NCBI GenBank assembly: GCA_034387635.1
Contig: JAOANU010000007.1
Coordinates: forward strand, 682,001-746,000
Origin: Rhodosporidiobolus odoratus
Taxonomy: Eukaryota > Basidiomycota > Microbotryomycetes > Sporidiobolales > Sporidiobolaceae
Reading direction: 5' to 3'
Length of the DNA: 64,000 bases
Within the stretch, counting starts at the first letter, position 1. Each line of letters opens with the position of its first letter. Of this stretch, positions 43,488 to 55,364 are shown in pieces. The notes under the pieces were generated by a model. The model made no database searches. It was not told where the DNA came from and worked only from the letters and a program-made list of their open reading frames with translations. The position numbers and the translations under genes were made by a program.

Positions 43488-43837
43488 CGTCCTCCTCCGT
43501 GTTCATGCTGTCAGTCGTCAATCGTCGTTGTCCGTGTATCACCTGGACTTCCCCGGCAGACGTATATAGTCCCCGTCGTCAGACCTGTAGCCCTTTTTCA
43601 CCCTCCATCTCGTGCTGTTGACCCGTAATGTAGCCCGACTTTCGCAGCCTTTCTCGTCGTACAGCACCGGAGTCATTTAGCAGGCAAGCGTATGAGCCTG
43701 CCAGGCCAGCTGCGTCCTTTCACCCCCATCTCACGGGACCCTTCGCCCCTTCTCCTTCTCTTCTTTTTCCTCCTCACTCTTCTCCGTCTTGCTTCTATCG
43801 CTACAACCTTCGAAAGACAGTCCCATTCGCGTTACAG
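43488..43837. other. Intergenic region
   Basis: 350 bp between two plus-strand genes. A CT-rich stretch with TTTTTCCTCC lies about 70 bp upstream of the next ATG. Confidence 0.5.
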
Positions 43838-44716
43838 ATGTCATCGTCCGCCGAAGTAAGCCTTGCACCAGCCTCGTCCTCGTCCTCCTGCCCGGTACAC
43901 CAAGGCTTCGAACGGTCCAACGCTCGACCGCCGCTCAACCTTCATGACCACCGATGCATGAGTAGTAGCTGTATGAACGGATATTCTGGCGCTGTGCGGG
44001 CTGGCTCGGGGCACTGGCAAGGGCCGACGCAACAGATGTCGCGAGCGGGAAGGTGGGGAGTGGGGCAATCAGAGTTGTTGCTCAACCTAGGCTGACCTGC
44101 TTACCCTTCTAACAGGTTCTCGACCGCATGCATGCCCACAGCGACGAGCGTGCCAAGGAGCACCCCCACGACACGGTACGCTTTTCTCGTTCCCGCTTTG
44201 CCTCCCCTCTTCCACCTTTGTCTGCCCTACACTCAAACTCTCGGTGTCCTGTGTAGGAGCACGTAGTCGACTGGAAGCACCTCACCACTGCTACTGGGAA
44301 AGATGCCCAGGCCGTATTCAAGGGTGATGAAGGGGTGTTGCGTAACCCGCAGGCGGGGGATGAGTTGAAGATTGTGAGCGGCAAATCGCCCTTTCTTCGG
44401 AACCTATCGGACCTGACCTCGCTGTATCACGGTATAGCACGCCGCGGACGAGATCTACAACCTTCAGAAGCAGGAACTCATCGAGGCCAACCGCTGCGCC
44501 GACATTATTGAAAACGTGAGCTTTGCGTATTCTCTACGTCCCTCTCTCTGCCGAGTGGTCTCGTCCCCCATCAAGACGTTCCTAGTCGCCCTGCCTGGGC
44601 TTTGTACCCACTTTAATGGTGACTTTATCTTTCTCGCTGCGCAGCCCAAGTCCACCTCGAACGCTCGCAAAGATGCCGCCGACACGCTGAACCGTCTTCC
44701 GGCCTGGCAGGACTAG
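43838..44716 (+). CDS. Small five-exon protein gene, function unknown
   Basis: Encodes 114 residues. Exons: 43838-43855, 44116-44175, 44257-44373, 44438-44515 and 44645-44716, all with GT-AG borders and phase 0. The protein reads MSSSAE, then VLDRMHAHSDERAKEHPHDT, VVDWKHLTTATGKDAQAVF, a helical stretch HAADEIYNLQKQELIEANRC, and the end TLNRLPAWQD. It is charged and histidine-rich, with no signal peptide or membrane segment. I do not recognise the family. The exact exon phasing across five small exons is strong support that it is real. Confidence 0.7.
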
Positions 44717-45310
44717 AAGAGTTCACTCCTGCCTATGGCTCGACTACGATGGGCCAACCCAGGCTATGCTTTTCGTCCGACGTGTACATTGACACAAGTC
44801 GCGTTTGCCTGTTTGTACATTGCTGCTTCTGCTTGGTGTATTCGGTTTGAAGGGAAGTACGGTTCAATGCAAAACCTTCCCCCCCCCCCGTTAGTGCTGA
44901 TGCTCTCATTCCGCTGGCTCTGCGCTCAGAACAGTGGGCATGTGCGTCTGTCAGGATGCTCGAGAAAAGCTACTTGAGAAGGTCACCGGTATCTTCAAGC
45001 CGACAATGCGACGTCTCTGGCTCGCGTAAACAGGTGCTGCCTGCCTGTCGAGCGAGTTCGAGTATGAAACGTCCCTGACAGCGGCATCAGCGAGGCAGGA
45101 CCGCTTGAACTTTGACTTGTCCTTACAGCCACCGGAAACTTGCCAAGGCTCTCGCAGAAATTGCTTCGACGCCCGAAAGAGGACACATGAGTATGAACGG
45201 ACAACTTGGTTTCTGTTTAGGAAGCGGAACTAGCTACAAGCGAAAAACAGGTGGAATAGGGAGAGAAGAAAGGGAACTGAACACGCGACTAGAAAAGCTA
45301 CTACCATCTC
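44717..45310. other. Intergenic region between convergent genes
   Basis: No gene seen. Contains a run of ten C near 44879 and the 3' ends of both neighbours. Confidence 0.45.
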
Positions 45311-46830
45311 TCAGTCCATGCGCGTAGCGGCCCCAGTAGTGCTCGCATGCTGAGCCGCCTCCTTCCCCTCCGTCTTACGAATTGTACCCTCCTCAACCTT
45401 GGCGGGGTTCTTGGAAACTTTGCCGATGAGACTCTCGACCGCTCCGGCGACTTTGTCACCGATAGTGGGCTTGTGGGCGCCTTCGTGGGTGCCAGTGGTG
45501 CCGGTAGTGGAGGAGTGAGCACCGGTGGTGGACGACGAGTGAGGACCGGTGTGCGAGGTAGAAGACAAAGGGTGAGTCGAAGATGAGAGGCCGGTGCCAG
45601 TGGTCGAAGAGGCACCAGCAGGGGTAGGTGCAGTAGGGTCACGACGAGCACCGGTATCGGTAAGGTGTCCGCCCTTACGAGCGTCCTCAGTGGCTGCGGC
45701 ATCCCCAGGGTGAGCAGGGTTGGAGGAAGCGGCGCCTGGGTGTTTGGCGATGTCCTTGGTATCTTGACCAGTCGCGGAGGAGGAGTGGGAGGAGTGGGTA
45801 CCATGGGCAGTTGAGTCGCTTGTCACGGCGTGAGCCGGAGAGAAAGGAGTAGCGGCCGTGGTAGGGTGAATGTGGGAGGAAGAGTGGGAGCCGAGGCCAG
45901 TGCCGGTGGTCGACGTACCGCCAAGAGCGGTGGGATCGCGACGAGCACCTGAGTCGGTGAGGTGTCCGCCCTTGCGAGCGTCCTCACCCGCAGCGGCATA
46001 CCCAGGGTGAGTGGGGTTAGAAGCCGCAGCGCCGGGGTGCTTGGCGATATCCTTGCCGGTTTGGCCTGTGGCGCCAGTGGAGTGGGTACCATGATGAGGT
46101 GCAGTGAGGGAGGAACCGGAGTAGTCCTGGGCTTCGGCACCAGCGACGGGGTGAGTCGGGTGAGTGGCGGCACCGACGGGGTGACGGCCGACTTCGCTGG
46201 CTTGGTGAGAGGCGGGGTCGTAGCCGGCACCGGTGGTGGAGCCTTACAAGCGTCAATGGGAGGTCAGCGGTGGACCTAGAAGAAGTGGGTCGGGGAAGGC
46301 GAGGTAGAAGGCGGAGGAAAGGGAAGGAGCAGGGAGGCAAAGCGTACCGAGACCAGACGAAGCTCCGCCTCCGAGGTGAGATTCGGCGTGGGCACTGTGA
46401 GAGGCGCCGGTGCCAGTGCTCGAGCCGTAAGTAGGCGCTGCAAAGACGCAAGAGGGAGGATTGAGAAGGTCAGCTTCCGGATTCGAGTCGGGTGTTTGCG
46501 AGAAACGAAGTGGAGAGGGCGTGTAGAGGAGGAGGGGAACGTGGAGGCTCAAGAGAAAAGAAGGAAGGAGGAAGAAAAGGGACGAACCTCCTCCAGAAGT
46601 TCCCCTCAAGTCACCTCCCTGACCACCGAGTCCACCCGCGCCAGCAAGACCTGCTCGAGCACACCAAGCCAGAGTCGGTATAAAACCCTGAGCTGCTGAC
46701 TATGTGAAGGAGAAGGAATCGGCTTACCCCTCTCTCCCTGTTCAGTGCCGTAGCCAGTCGAAGCGGTATTGGTGTTGGTGTTGTTGTAAGCGGACATTGT
46801 CTTGATTCTCTCTGTGTTGTAAGCGGACAT
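45311..46830 (-). CDS. Repeat-rich CsbD-like stress protein
   Basis: About 330 residues rich in G, S, T, H and A. The start is ATG 46797, or 46830 in frame 11 codons upstream, because a 33-bp tandem duplication repeats MSAYN. Four exons. The last, large exon holds two tandem protein modules of about 90 residues, each containing KDIAKHPGAA, then NP-HPG and EDARKGGHLTD plus GARRDPTA. The C-terminus, GDKVAGAVESLIGKVSKNPA then IRKTEGKEAA, resembles CsbD-type or fungal stress-response proteins. Such proteins are hydrophilic and disordered and often rise in stress or stationary phase; the function here is inferred from composition. No membrane or catalytic motif. Confidence 0.65.
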
Positions 46831-46851
46831 TGTCTTGATTCTCTCTGTGTT
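46786..46851 (-). repeat. 33-bp tandem duplication over the start codon
   Basis: Two perfect 33-bp units (46786-46818 and 46819-46851). Each contains GTAAGCGGACATTGTC, that is, each carries an ATG of the minus-strand gene in the same frame. Confidence 0.9.
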
Positions 46852-47384
46852 GTCTCGAGTGAAGGTAAAGAGAAGAGGAAGAGAGAGAAAAAAGCGGAAG
46901 TTGTCTGACCTTTGACGCTCCTCTTTCTCCTCGGAGCGTCATCAAAACGGTCGAGGAGGGGGCGCAGGCGGTGTCTGCATCGCGGAATGACGGGAGATGG
47001 AGGCAGACTTGCCTCAAGGGCACGAAGTGGAGAGCATTTTGTGACGGGGGGTGACCGGTGACGAGTCGCAGCCCAGATGAAGACCGAAGACGCCAGGAGG
47101 GCGGGAGGAAGGCTAACGACGGGATGAGGTGAAAAGACTGTAGTAGCATGCGTAGAGGTTGGGGGCATGTGGTGCTCGCCGTCAGTCAGCCATACGGTCC
47201 CACCCAGGCCAGCAGAGTGCGAAGAGCCAGCACACATTCAAGTAGAACGGCAGATAAGAAAGGTTAGAAAACCCGGCTCAAAGATATGGTACGATTAGCA
47301 ACACTGAACAACCCCTACACTTCACGACAGACGTCCCTCCTTGACCCGTAGCATGATCGCACAAGACTGCTGGTGCACGCTCGC
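46852..47384. other. Intergenic region
   Basis: Promoter of the CsbD-like gene and 3' end of TFIIB. No other gene seen. Confidence 0.45.
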
Positions 47385-48098
47385 TCACAGGGTGGCCCAA
47401 TTCGCCCTCTGCCCGTCGGGTCTGCCTTCTTCGAACCATTTCTGGTCGACGAGATTATCCTTGACCGTCAGGAGGAGGCTGTAGAGAGGGATACGTAGTC
47501 GCGCGGGAACAAGGAGGAAGTGAAAAGGGCGAAGAGAGACGCGGCCGGGGGAAAGAGTGCGAGGAAGAGCAGGGCGGCGAAGGAGGGCGTGGAAGAAGAA
47601 ACATGCAGTAGGGCAACGACAAGAGAGAGAGACAGAGAGAGAGAATCCAAGATTCGATGTAGAGACGAGGTCAGACGGACAACCGAGGATTATAATGGCT
47701 CGAGGCCGAAATGCAGAAGAGAAAGCGCACCGGTACCCCGTCCTAATCGTACTCTCCTGCACCCCACCCACCTTGGCCAATTCGGAAATATCCACCCTCT
47801 GCCCCCACAAGCTAGTAGTAAACCAAATCGCCGAACTAGCAATCGTGATCGGATTCCTACCTGCCAGCACACCATCTTCGACGGCTTTGGCACCGCAGAG
47901 AGAACAGGCTCGTTGGAGGGGGACGGAGAGAGCGAGGTGGTTTGATATGCGGGAGATGAGGGAGTCGAGGTCGGTCGAGGTGGAGCCGTGGGAGGTGGAG
48001 GTGTCGAAGAGTTTGTCGATTTGTTTGAAGGCGCCGGCGATTTCCTGCAACCAAGTCGCGGAGGAACCGCGTGAGTCGGTAGAGGGTCAGACGCGCTG

Positions 48099-48166
<68 letters not shown>

Positions 48167-49207
48167 CAGCTCCGAACATACCTTTTTCGACACACTCGTC
48201 AACGCGACAATTTCCTTGAACGTCCTCGGTACCCTCCCCTGCCTACACGCAATAAAGATACAAGCCGCAATAATCGCCGCCTCACTCTTCCCCTTCAAAA
48301 CCCTCTCCTCGTCCACCCTCTTGAACAACATTTTCGTCGTGTCCGAAATACTTTTGGGCAAACTAATCGCTTCGCACATGGTTCCGATTTCTCGGAAAGC
48401 GCTCTGCAGATCCCGTCCTCCGCTGGCTCCGCCTCCTGAGGCATCTTTTGACACGCGGGAGGCGGCGATTTGGAGGGCTTTGGCCACTCCGGTATTGTTG
48501 TCTCGGAAAGAGATTATCGTCGAGAGTTGCTCTGAGGCGTCGAGGAGCGGGTCGGCGGGTCCACCGACACGGGAGGGGTCGTCGCCCTCGGAGTCGGCGA
48601 AGGAACGCCCTGTACGTTCGAGACGAAGGCGGCAGCGTAGCAAGCCGAAAGATGATAGGAACGAGGTGGGAAAAGATGGCCTGTTCAATACATGTGACAA
48701 TGATACATCTCTTCCCCGTTCCCGTTCTCTTTGTGCGCAGCGAAAGCGACTCTGCCGCTGGAGCGCATCGTCCTTTAGACTGGGTCGCGTCTCCCCCTCT
48801 CCTCCGCCTCGTTTTTCGGAAAGAAAGAGAGGAGGAAAGGAAGGAAGGGAGCGAAGCTCACACTCGGACCGAGTATCGACCACCTTGTCACCAAGTACCA
48901 AACCTGCTCGTCCCAATTCGCACCACACGGAAAGGCGGAACAGATGCGAGGGCAAAGGCGGGAGGACAAAGGAGCCAAGTCAGCCAACCTCGTTGTTCGA
49001 CACCGGCAACGAAAGCGAACTTGGAGAGGGGGAGACAAGCGTACCGCATCCTCCACAAACCAGATCACCGGAGCTAAACTCCTCTACGAGGTCACCGGTG
49101 TCGCCACAATCTGGGCAAGTGAGGCGGACGTTCAAGTCTTGACGGAAGGCTTCGGGAATGGCGGGAGCGGTGGGGTCGCGTTTGAGCTGGAAAGGCTGAA
49201 CTGCCAT
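47385..49207 (-). CDS. SUA7: Transcription initiation factor IIB
   Basis: General factor that bridges TBP on the promoter and RNA polymerase II and helps set the start site. ATG is at 49207. A zinc ribbon (CPDC and CGGC pairs) is followed by the B-reader/linker block LVLGDKVVDTRSEWRSF. Two cyclin folds come next: the first with LQSAFREIGTMCEAISLPKS and IIAACIFIACRQGRVPRTFK; the second with LSVPLQRACSLC, NPITIASSAIWFTT and ISELAKVGGVQESTIRTGYR. It ends FEEGRPDGQRANWATL, TGA 47385-47387. At least four introns; the one between the two cyclin folds contains a long (AG)n/(CT)n repeat. Length is as expected. Head to head with GET1. Confidence 0.94.
48102..48164. repeat. (AG)n microsatellite in a TFIIB intron
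   Basis: More than 30 uninterrupted AG units on the plus strand, so a (CT)n run in the TFIIB pre-mRNA, starting soon after the 5' splice site of the intron between the cyclin folds. Confidence 0.97.
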
Positions 49208-49360
49208 GCTTGCAACACAGAGCTTCTCAGCGAACACGGGTCGGGGACGAGAGGGAGAAAGAGAGGTTCGGGCCGAGGTTCCGCTTCCATCTTCAACCGC
49301 TGTGACTTGTACAAACCCGACTCGGGCTAGCATATATAGCATACTCAAGCTTATAGCAAC
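49208..49360. promoter_or_regulatory. Shared divergent promoter of TFIIB and GET1
   Basis: Only 153 bp separate the two start codons. A TATATA (49333-49338) lies about 23 bp before the GET1 ATG, which is close for a TATA box, so its role is uncertain. Confidence 0.55.
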
Positions 49361-50252
49361 ATGGATCTCGCACTCTGGCTACTCCTCTCAACCTTCACCG
49401 TTGAACTTACAACCTGGATTGGCTCAGACTCTCTCGGTTCTCTCGTAACTCATTTCCCTCGTCTTCCTCCCTATACCAGGCCAGAACCATACTCACTCTT
49501 ACACTGCCCAGGTCTACGCCCCCCTCGCTCCCGCGTCTCGCTCTCTCAAAGACAAAAAGGCCGAAATCCTCTCCCTAAGAGCAGAGTTGGCTGCCACCAG
49601 CAGTCAAGACGAGTTCAGCAAGTGGGCCCGCCTACGCAGAAAGCTCGACAAGGCCGTCGCAGACCTCGAAGCTACCAGTCCGTTTCTCGTCTCTCCTCTC
49701 TTCGTTCCCCTCCTCCTTCTTCTTTCCCTCTGATCAACCTCTTCTTCCCCTCTTCTCCCAGACTCGACCACCGCCTCAGAGCGCAAAGCTTTCCTGACCA
49801 AGTTCAAGACGGCTCTCTGGATCCTCACCACGGTCGTACCCTTCATACTGTCGAGTTACCACCGCAAGAGCGCCGTGTTTTACCTGCCCGATGGGTGGTT
49901 TGGAGGGTTGGGCTGGTGGTTGAGTTTACCGAGTGCTCCTGCGGGTACGCGTCCTTCTGCTCTCCCCGACTCACTCTGGCAGTCGCGGTCTCCCTTACCT
50001 CGCAGTCTCGTCTGCGCTCGGCTGCGTTGTTCATACTTCGCACCGGCTCGAACCGGCCCTACCTCGCTCGCGACCTCAGGGTTGCAGAGACGATACTGAC
50101 GCCTCGCCCCTGTCTCTGTCACAGGAGCCCTTGCGGTTGGTCTGTGGACGATGGCGTGCAAACGAACCCTGACGTCGGTCAAGAACGCCGTGACGGAGCT
50201 GGTCCCGACCCCGGCAGAACGGACGGCACAGCAGATGGCGAAAGAACAGGTC

Positions 50253-50291
<39 letters not shown>

Positions 50292-50375
50292 GAGGAGAGG
50301 GTCAAAGTCGGGGTTACGGCCAGGGGTGGGGAGGAGAAAGTGTCGGAGAGTAAGAGGGAAAAGAAGGAGTTTTGA
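49361..50375 (+). CDS. GET1: GET1/WRB-like tail-anchored protein insertion receptor
   Basis: ER membrane subunit of the GET complex that receives tail-anchored proteins from the Get3 ATPase. Start [20 protein letters not shown] is the first membrane segment. After an intron comes a cytosolic coiled coil: [20 protein letters not shown], then [20 protein letters not shown], the family signature that docks Get3. The second and third membrane segments are [15 protein letters not shown] and [13 protein letters not shown]. The C-terminus is long and charged, with a run of glutamines coded by CAG repeats, and ends SKREKKEF. Four exons by my model. The polyglutamine tail is not usual for the family. 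The coiled-coil signature and three-segment topology support the call. Confidence 0.85.
50255..50292 (+). repeat. CAG repeat coding for polyglutamine in GET1
   Basis: About twelve CAG codons in frame with the GET1 C-terminus, between AKEQVK and EERVKV. Confidence 0.95.
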
Positions 50376-50733
50376 GTTGGAATGAACGTGTAGTGTAGGG
50401 GACGGTAAAATGTCAATCTGTTGAGAAAAAGTTTGCTCAAGGTGACTTGGATTCACGAGCCTGTTGAAGAAGATTGCGCGTCCGGCCTGTACTCGAGGCT
50501 CTTGTTTAGTCAAGTCACTCCTCCTGTTGCTGGGGGTCACTGAGGACCACAGTCTACATCTGGGATCCATCCAGATTCGGACTCTACACCTCTCCGACTC
50601 ACTCTAGACCTCCACACCACACCTTCCCTCATCTCCTCCCCCCCTCCTCCTCGTCCAAGCCATCCTCTGTCAATCCTCAAACTAGGGTCAACAAGTCAGT
50701 CACACCACTCCGATCCTCCTATATACTCCAGTC
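50376..50733. other. Intergenic region upstream of the bZIP gene
   Basis: Promoter and leader of the bZIP gene; CT-rich stretches at about 50600-50650. I see no clear upstream ORF set of the Gcn4 type. Nothing else recognised. Confidence 0.45.
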
Positions 50734-52490
50734 ATGGTGCTCACCCGCTCTTCCAGGCGAAACTCGTCGTCGTCGCGGGCAACCGCCGCACAGCCCCTCT
50801 CTCCCTCTCCCTCTTCCTTTCCCAACTCCGTCTTGGACAAGCCAACCCGCACCGCCGAAGCACACATGGACCCGCTTCCTGATCAAGCCATTGCGCCAGC
50901 GTCTCCGTTGTTCGGATGGGGAGAAACGATGAGAATGGGAGATGAGCAGGTGGGGCTCGGAGGAGCTGCCCTCGAAGCGGGAGAGACCACTGGGTGTGGC
51001 GCTGGAGACGGCACCGTGAACGAGTACAACGGTACGTATGCAAACAAGGCTTCACTCGGCGCGCCCCCTTTCCCTATCTCCCCCACTTCCTCAGCTTACC
51101 TCAGCATTCCGATCTTTCCCTCGAGCTGGTCTTGGTTTATGTGACTCGATCTAACTTACTCGACTTCGTAGGCTTCCCCACTCTGACCCCTTCCCAGCTG
51201 TACGACCTCAACGACCTGCTCACCTCGGCCGGTCTCTCCGCCCTCTCCTCCACCTCGGCCGTACCTGCTCCTGCTCCTTACACCTTTCCCTACGACTCCA
51301 CCCTCGCTTCCTCCTTCTCCAACCCTCGATCCCGCGCCCTAGCCTTCGACGCTCAACTCAAATCCCCACTGGGAGGCGAAGAGGCCCTGTCACCGTTTGA
51401 GAGTCCGTTCGATGCTTATGGACCGGAATCGGAGTACTCGCCTGCGATGTCGTATGCCGGTACGGGAGTGGGGGAGGAGGGTTGGGGAACGTCGCCCGTA
51501 TTCAGCCCGGTCATGAGCGAGCGCGGAATGGGCGGCGCAGGCGAAGGAGCTGCAGCGAGCAGCGGGGTCGTTTCGCCGCAGCTCTTGTGTGGCGGAATCG
51601 GTCTCGCGGGGAGGAATGAGGCAGGGATGAGCCCAATGCTGGAAGGGATGAGTTTGTTCCCCGGTCTTGGCGTCAACGTGGACGTCGGCGAAGGGGACTT
51701 TGCTGAGGTAGATGGCGCTCGAGCCACGAGCGCGTCCTACCCCCCCTTCATGTCCTACCCTTCCCACTCTCCGCTGCCGGCATCGCAGTATTCCCCGGTC
51801 CTCTCCGCCGTTCCCTCCCCCGCTCTGAACGACATCGACGTCTCGCCCGTCTCGCTCCCGGCAGCTCTTCCTGCCTTGCCTCCTGCTCCCGTCGTTGTCG
51901 AGACCGTTCAGTCAACCGGTCCGCCTCGCTCTCGATCTGGGTCGCCCTCCCTCTCGCCCATCTTGGAGGAGGAGGAGGAAGATGTCGACAAGGACGATGA
52001 GGAGTTCGTTCCTCCTTCCTCCTCCTCTTCCTCAGCAGTAGGAGGTGCGAAGCGCGAATCGTCCACCGGGCCCACAAGGTCGTCTCGTCGATCGACCTCA
52101 GCCTCGAGTCCCAGCCCCGTCCCCCACCCCCTCATCCCTGGAACCAAAGTCGCCCTCGACGCCCCTATCACCTCTCGTTCCTACGCAATCACCTCTCGCA
52201 CTTCAGCCAAACCTTTGACCCAAGCTATGAAACGAAAGATGGCTTCGGCTCTGAAACGCGGTGAAGTGGTCGATGAGAAGGAGTTTATGGACGAAGGGGC
52301 TAGGAAGAGACGGGCCAACACGTTGAGTGCTAGAGAGAGTAGGGCTAAGAAGGCTAGGGAGGTGGAGGAGTTGAGGGGGGTTAAGAGGGTTTATGAAAGG
52401 GAACGGGAGGAGTGGAAGGTGGTTGAGCAGGGGTTGAGGGAGAGGGTCGGGGAGTTGGAGAGGGAGGTCAAGAGGTTGAGGAGGGAGTAG
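50734..52490 (+). CDS. bZIP transcription factor, Gcn4/Cpc1-like
   Basis: Nuclear DNA-binding regulator. Two exons, intron about 51032-51172 (GTACGT donor, TTCGTAG acceptor). The long N-terminal part is rich in S, P and A with acidic patches (EEEEEDVDKDDEEF), as in activation domains. The basic region at the C-terminus, RKRRANTLSARESRAKKARE, carries the bZIP signature N-x7-R (NTLSARESR), followed by a coiled coil ending VGELEREVKRLRRE. The C-terminal place of the bZIP, and the ANTxSARxSR pattern, resemble Gcn4-type regulators of amino-acid synthesis, but the target set cannot be read here. The leucine heptads are weak, with V and L mixed. TAG ends the frame at 52490. Confidence 0.85.
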
Positions 52491-53797
52491 GGGGGAGGGA
52501 AGAGGAAAGAGGAAACAGGAGATGAAAATGGAGACTGTACGGGTGAGGGGTGGGAACGAGCGAGGTGCGTCTCCTTTACTCTTCTGCTCAGCAGCCTCAG
52601 CATCCTGAGCCATGTAGTAATCTGAACTCATGCCACAGATAGGCCGGCGCCGATGATCAACCACACTGAATCGCCTAAACCACTAAAAACAACCGGAAAA
52701 CTCAACACTCACACCCCAAAAAAAGAGACTCCCACGCCTTTTTTTTCTCGCTTGTACACCCCACCACCCCGAAACCAACCCTCGCCCCTGTTTGTACTCC
52801 ATCTCCCTTCTCACTCGCCTATTGCCGACCTCACTCCTCTACACTCCTCCTCTTTCCGCGTACATCCTTTTACCGCACCACGTGCTGGTCCGACGCAGCT
52901 GTCGCCGTCGCCGCTGTCGTCCTCTGTCCACCAGGACCTACCTCGACTGTCGATCTGCCCCAGCTGGCATCCCCGCACCCTCTTCTCATTCACCTCCCAT
53001 ACCCTTTCTCTGTACCCTTTCTCCCCGGCCAACGACGACGACAAGGACAACCTTATAGGAGGAAACAGAGGAACACGAGAAGGAACACCCCCCTTTTCTT
53101 GGGCGCGATGGAGCCGAGTCTTTGATTAGATCATCGTCCGCGCCTTGTGTTCCCTTCTCGATTCTCCGTTGTTGTTGGTTCGAAGAGAGATCCAAAAGAC
53201 CGGTTAGGACAGGTCCCCTTTAGTGTGGTTGCACTTGAACTGGTCTTTCTCTCCTCTGTCTTCCTCTTTCTTTCTTTTTGTCTTTGAGCTTGAGACACTG
53301 AGAGACAAAGGGAGGGAGCAACCTTTCGAAAAGCTGCCTCAGGGTTTCCCAAACACAGAACGCAAAACGCAAAAAAACCCAGCAAAGACGGAAGGAAGGA
53401 AGATGGCTACATTGGTTTTGTTTTCATTCCGGGGGACAGAACTGCTTGAACTACTACTTTGGATTGCTACGACTTGGCGAGCGAGAACAGGGAAGTGAGA
53501 GTGAGTGAAAACGAGGGAGAAAGCAGAGTGGTGAGAAATTCAAGTTGGTGGAGAAGCGGGAAAAAGAACACGAGGCGCGGAAAAAGGGGAGGGGGGGGTA
53601 TTTATCAACGTCGGGTGGGACTGAAGGGATTGGTATGAGGTTTTGATTTGCGAGCATTGGGAGGTAGAAAGGAAGAGGAGGGAAGAGAGATGCGTAGGGG
53701 CGAGGCGGCGGACGGGTGGGTTGAAAGGGTGGGGAGACGTCGCTTCGACGAGGAAGACGGAACTGGCGGGAGGGGAGAGGAGGGGATGTGCAGGCTT
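52491..53797. other. 1.3-kb intergenic region between convergent genes
   Basis: 3' ends of the bZIP gene and the J-protein gene. A 158-codon plus-strand frame at 52653-53129 is P/S/T-rich without domain or splice support. There are purine-rich runs at about 53500-53600. No gene called. Confidence 0.45.
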
Positions 53798-55364
53798 TTA
53801 TGCCAACACCTTTCTGATCCCCTCTGCTTGGGCCGCCGTGACTCGATCGGGGAAGACGACTTCGAATTGAACGAGAAGGTCGCCTTTAGGTTTCGGGGCG
53901 TTTTTGCGAGTGATGGGCATGCCCTGCGCGAATCGAATGGCAAACAGAGAGGGCGACGTCAGTGTGATGCGGAGGAGAGAGTGAGTGGAAGAAGAACAGA
54001 GCAACGTACCTCTCCTGAAACGCGAACGATTTGCCCAGGCTTGATCGGCGCTCCACCCCCCTTTGGATATGGCACGGTAAATCCAACGCTCCTCCCATCC
54101 AAATGCGTCACCTTGCCCTGTCCCAGCCCACCTCCTACTCCAGCCAAAGCATCCACCAGAGGAACCTTGTAAACAAACACGAGATCATCTCCTTCTCGTT
54201 TGAAGGTCGAGTGGGGTTTTTCTTCGATGACAAAGACTATGTCTTGTGAACCGCCCGGGTGTTCGTTACCGGCTTTGGCGAAACGGACTTTGGTTCCGGC
54301 TTTCCAACCGGGTTTGACGGCGACTGTGCAGAGAGAAAAGGCCCCGTTAGCAAGGTAAGAATAAAGAGGAGAAAAGGGGGGGAACAATCTACTTACTCTC
54401 GAGCGTGTTCGCTTCCTCTTGTCCATTCATCCGCTTCTTCGTCACCTTGAGTTTCTTTGTGCAACCCTTGTAGAGATCTTCAAGCGAAATCGGGAGGGGT
54501 TTGGTCTGCGCCAGTCAAAAGGCAAGAAAAAGCACCGGTCAGTCATCGTCATGTCGAGCAAGATGAACAGGCAAACAGACGTACGATTTCGGGTGGAGGA
54601 GGCGGTCTCTTGCCCGCTCCTCCACCGTTCATGTCTTCATCAGAATCGATGTCCATCCCAAACCCACCTGGGAAGCCTCCTCCTCCTCCGGGCATGCCTC
54701 CCATCCCGGCAAACGGATTACCTCCAGCGCCACCTCGACGGGTACCTCCAGCGCCCATGCCTCCCATGCCTCCCATGCCTCCCATGCCGCCGAGGTTCCC
54801 AAAGAGGGAGCTGAAGATATCGTTCGGGTCACTGGGAGTAAAGCCACCGGGTCCGCCAGATGAGAAAGAGAAGGTCGAACCGCCGGGGAACCCGCCTGCG
54901 CCACCTGCGCCGGCGAAAGGGTTGAACCCGCCGCCCATACCGGCTCCTTGACCCCCACCGCCCATGCCGGAGAAACCGCCTTTGAGGCCATCTTCGCCGT
55001 ATTGGTCGTAGATGGAACGTTTGTCTTTGTCCTGTGTGTGAGCGCAATGTCGGGGGTCAGTGGGGATGCAGGGAGTAGGAAGGGAAGGAAAAGGCTCTTC
55101 AGAGGAGTACTTACGGAAAGGACTTCGAACGCCTCACTGACTTCCTTGAATTTGGTCGCGGCTTCTTCTGAACCTCCGTTTCGATCTGGGTGGTACTTGA
55201 GGGCCATCTGCACAGGTTTACGCTCTGGTCAGCCATCTTCCACTGTGTCACAGTGGAGAGGGAACGAGGGTAGGTCGAACCTTCTTGTAAGCCGACTTTA
55301 GTTTGCCTTCGTCTGCGTTACGGTCAACGCCGAGGAGAGCGTAGTAGTCTTTGCCTTTTGCCAT
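53798..55364 (-). CDS. SIS1: Class B J-protein (Sis1/DNAJB type)
   Basis: Hsp70 co-chaperone of cytosol and nucleus that delivers misfolded clients and stimulates Hsp70 ATPase. The J domain starts [20 protein letters not shown] and contains the catalytic HPD in [11 protein letters not shown]. Then a G/F and G/M-rich linker with [11 protein letters not shown] repeats and [10 protein letters not shown], and two substrate-binding barrels ([51 protein letters not shown]). The C-terminal dimer region ends [12 protein letters not shown] 53798-53800. There is no zinc-finger region, which separates it from class A. At least six exons, ATG at 55364. Normal length (about 380). Confidence 0.93.

Noticed and set aside
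47690..48955. 421-codon minus-strand frame over TFIIB
   Set aside because: It is TFIIB read through introns, including the CT repeat (a run of SLSLSL); the spliced model explains it better.
49361..50353. 330-codon plus-strand frame over GET1
   Set aside because: Reads through introns in the wrong phase after the first exon; the spliced frame gives the conserved coiled coil and membrane segments.
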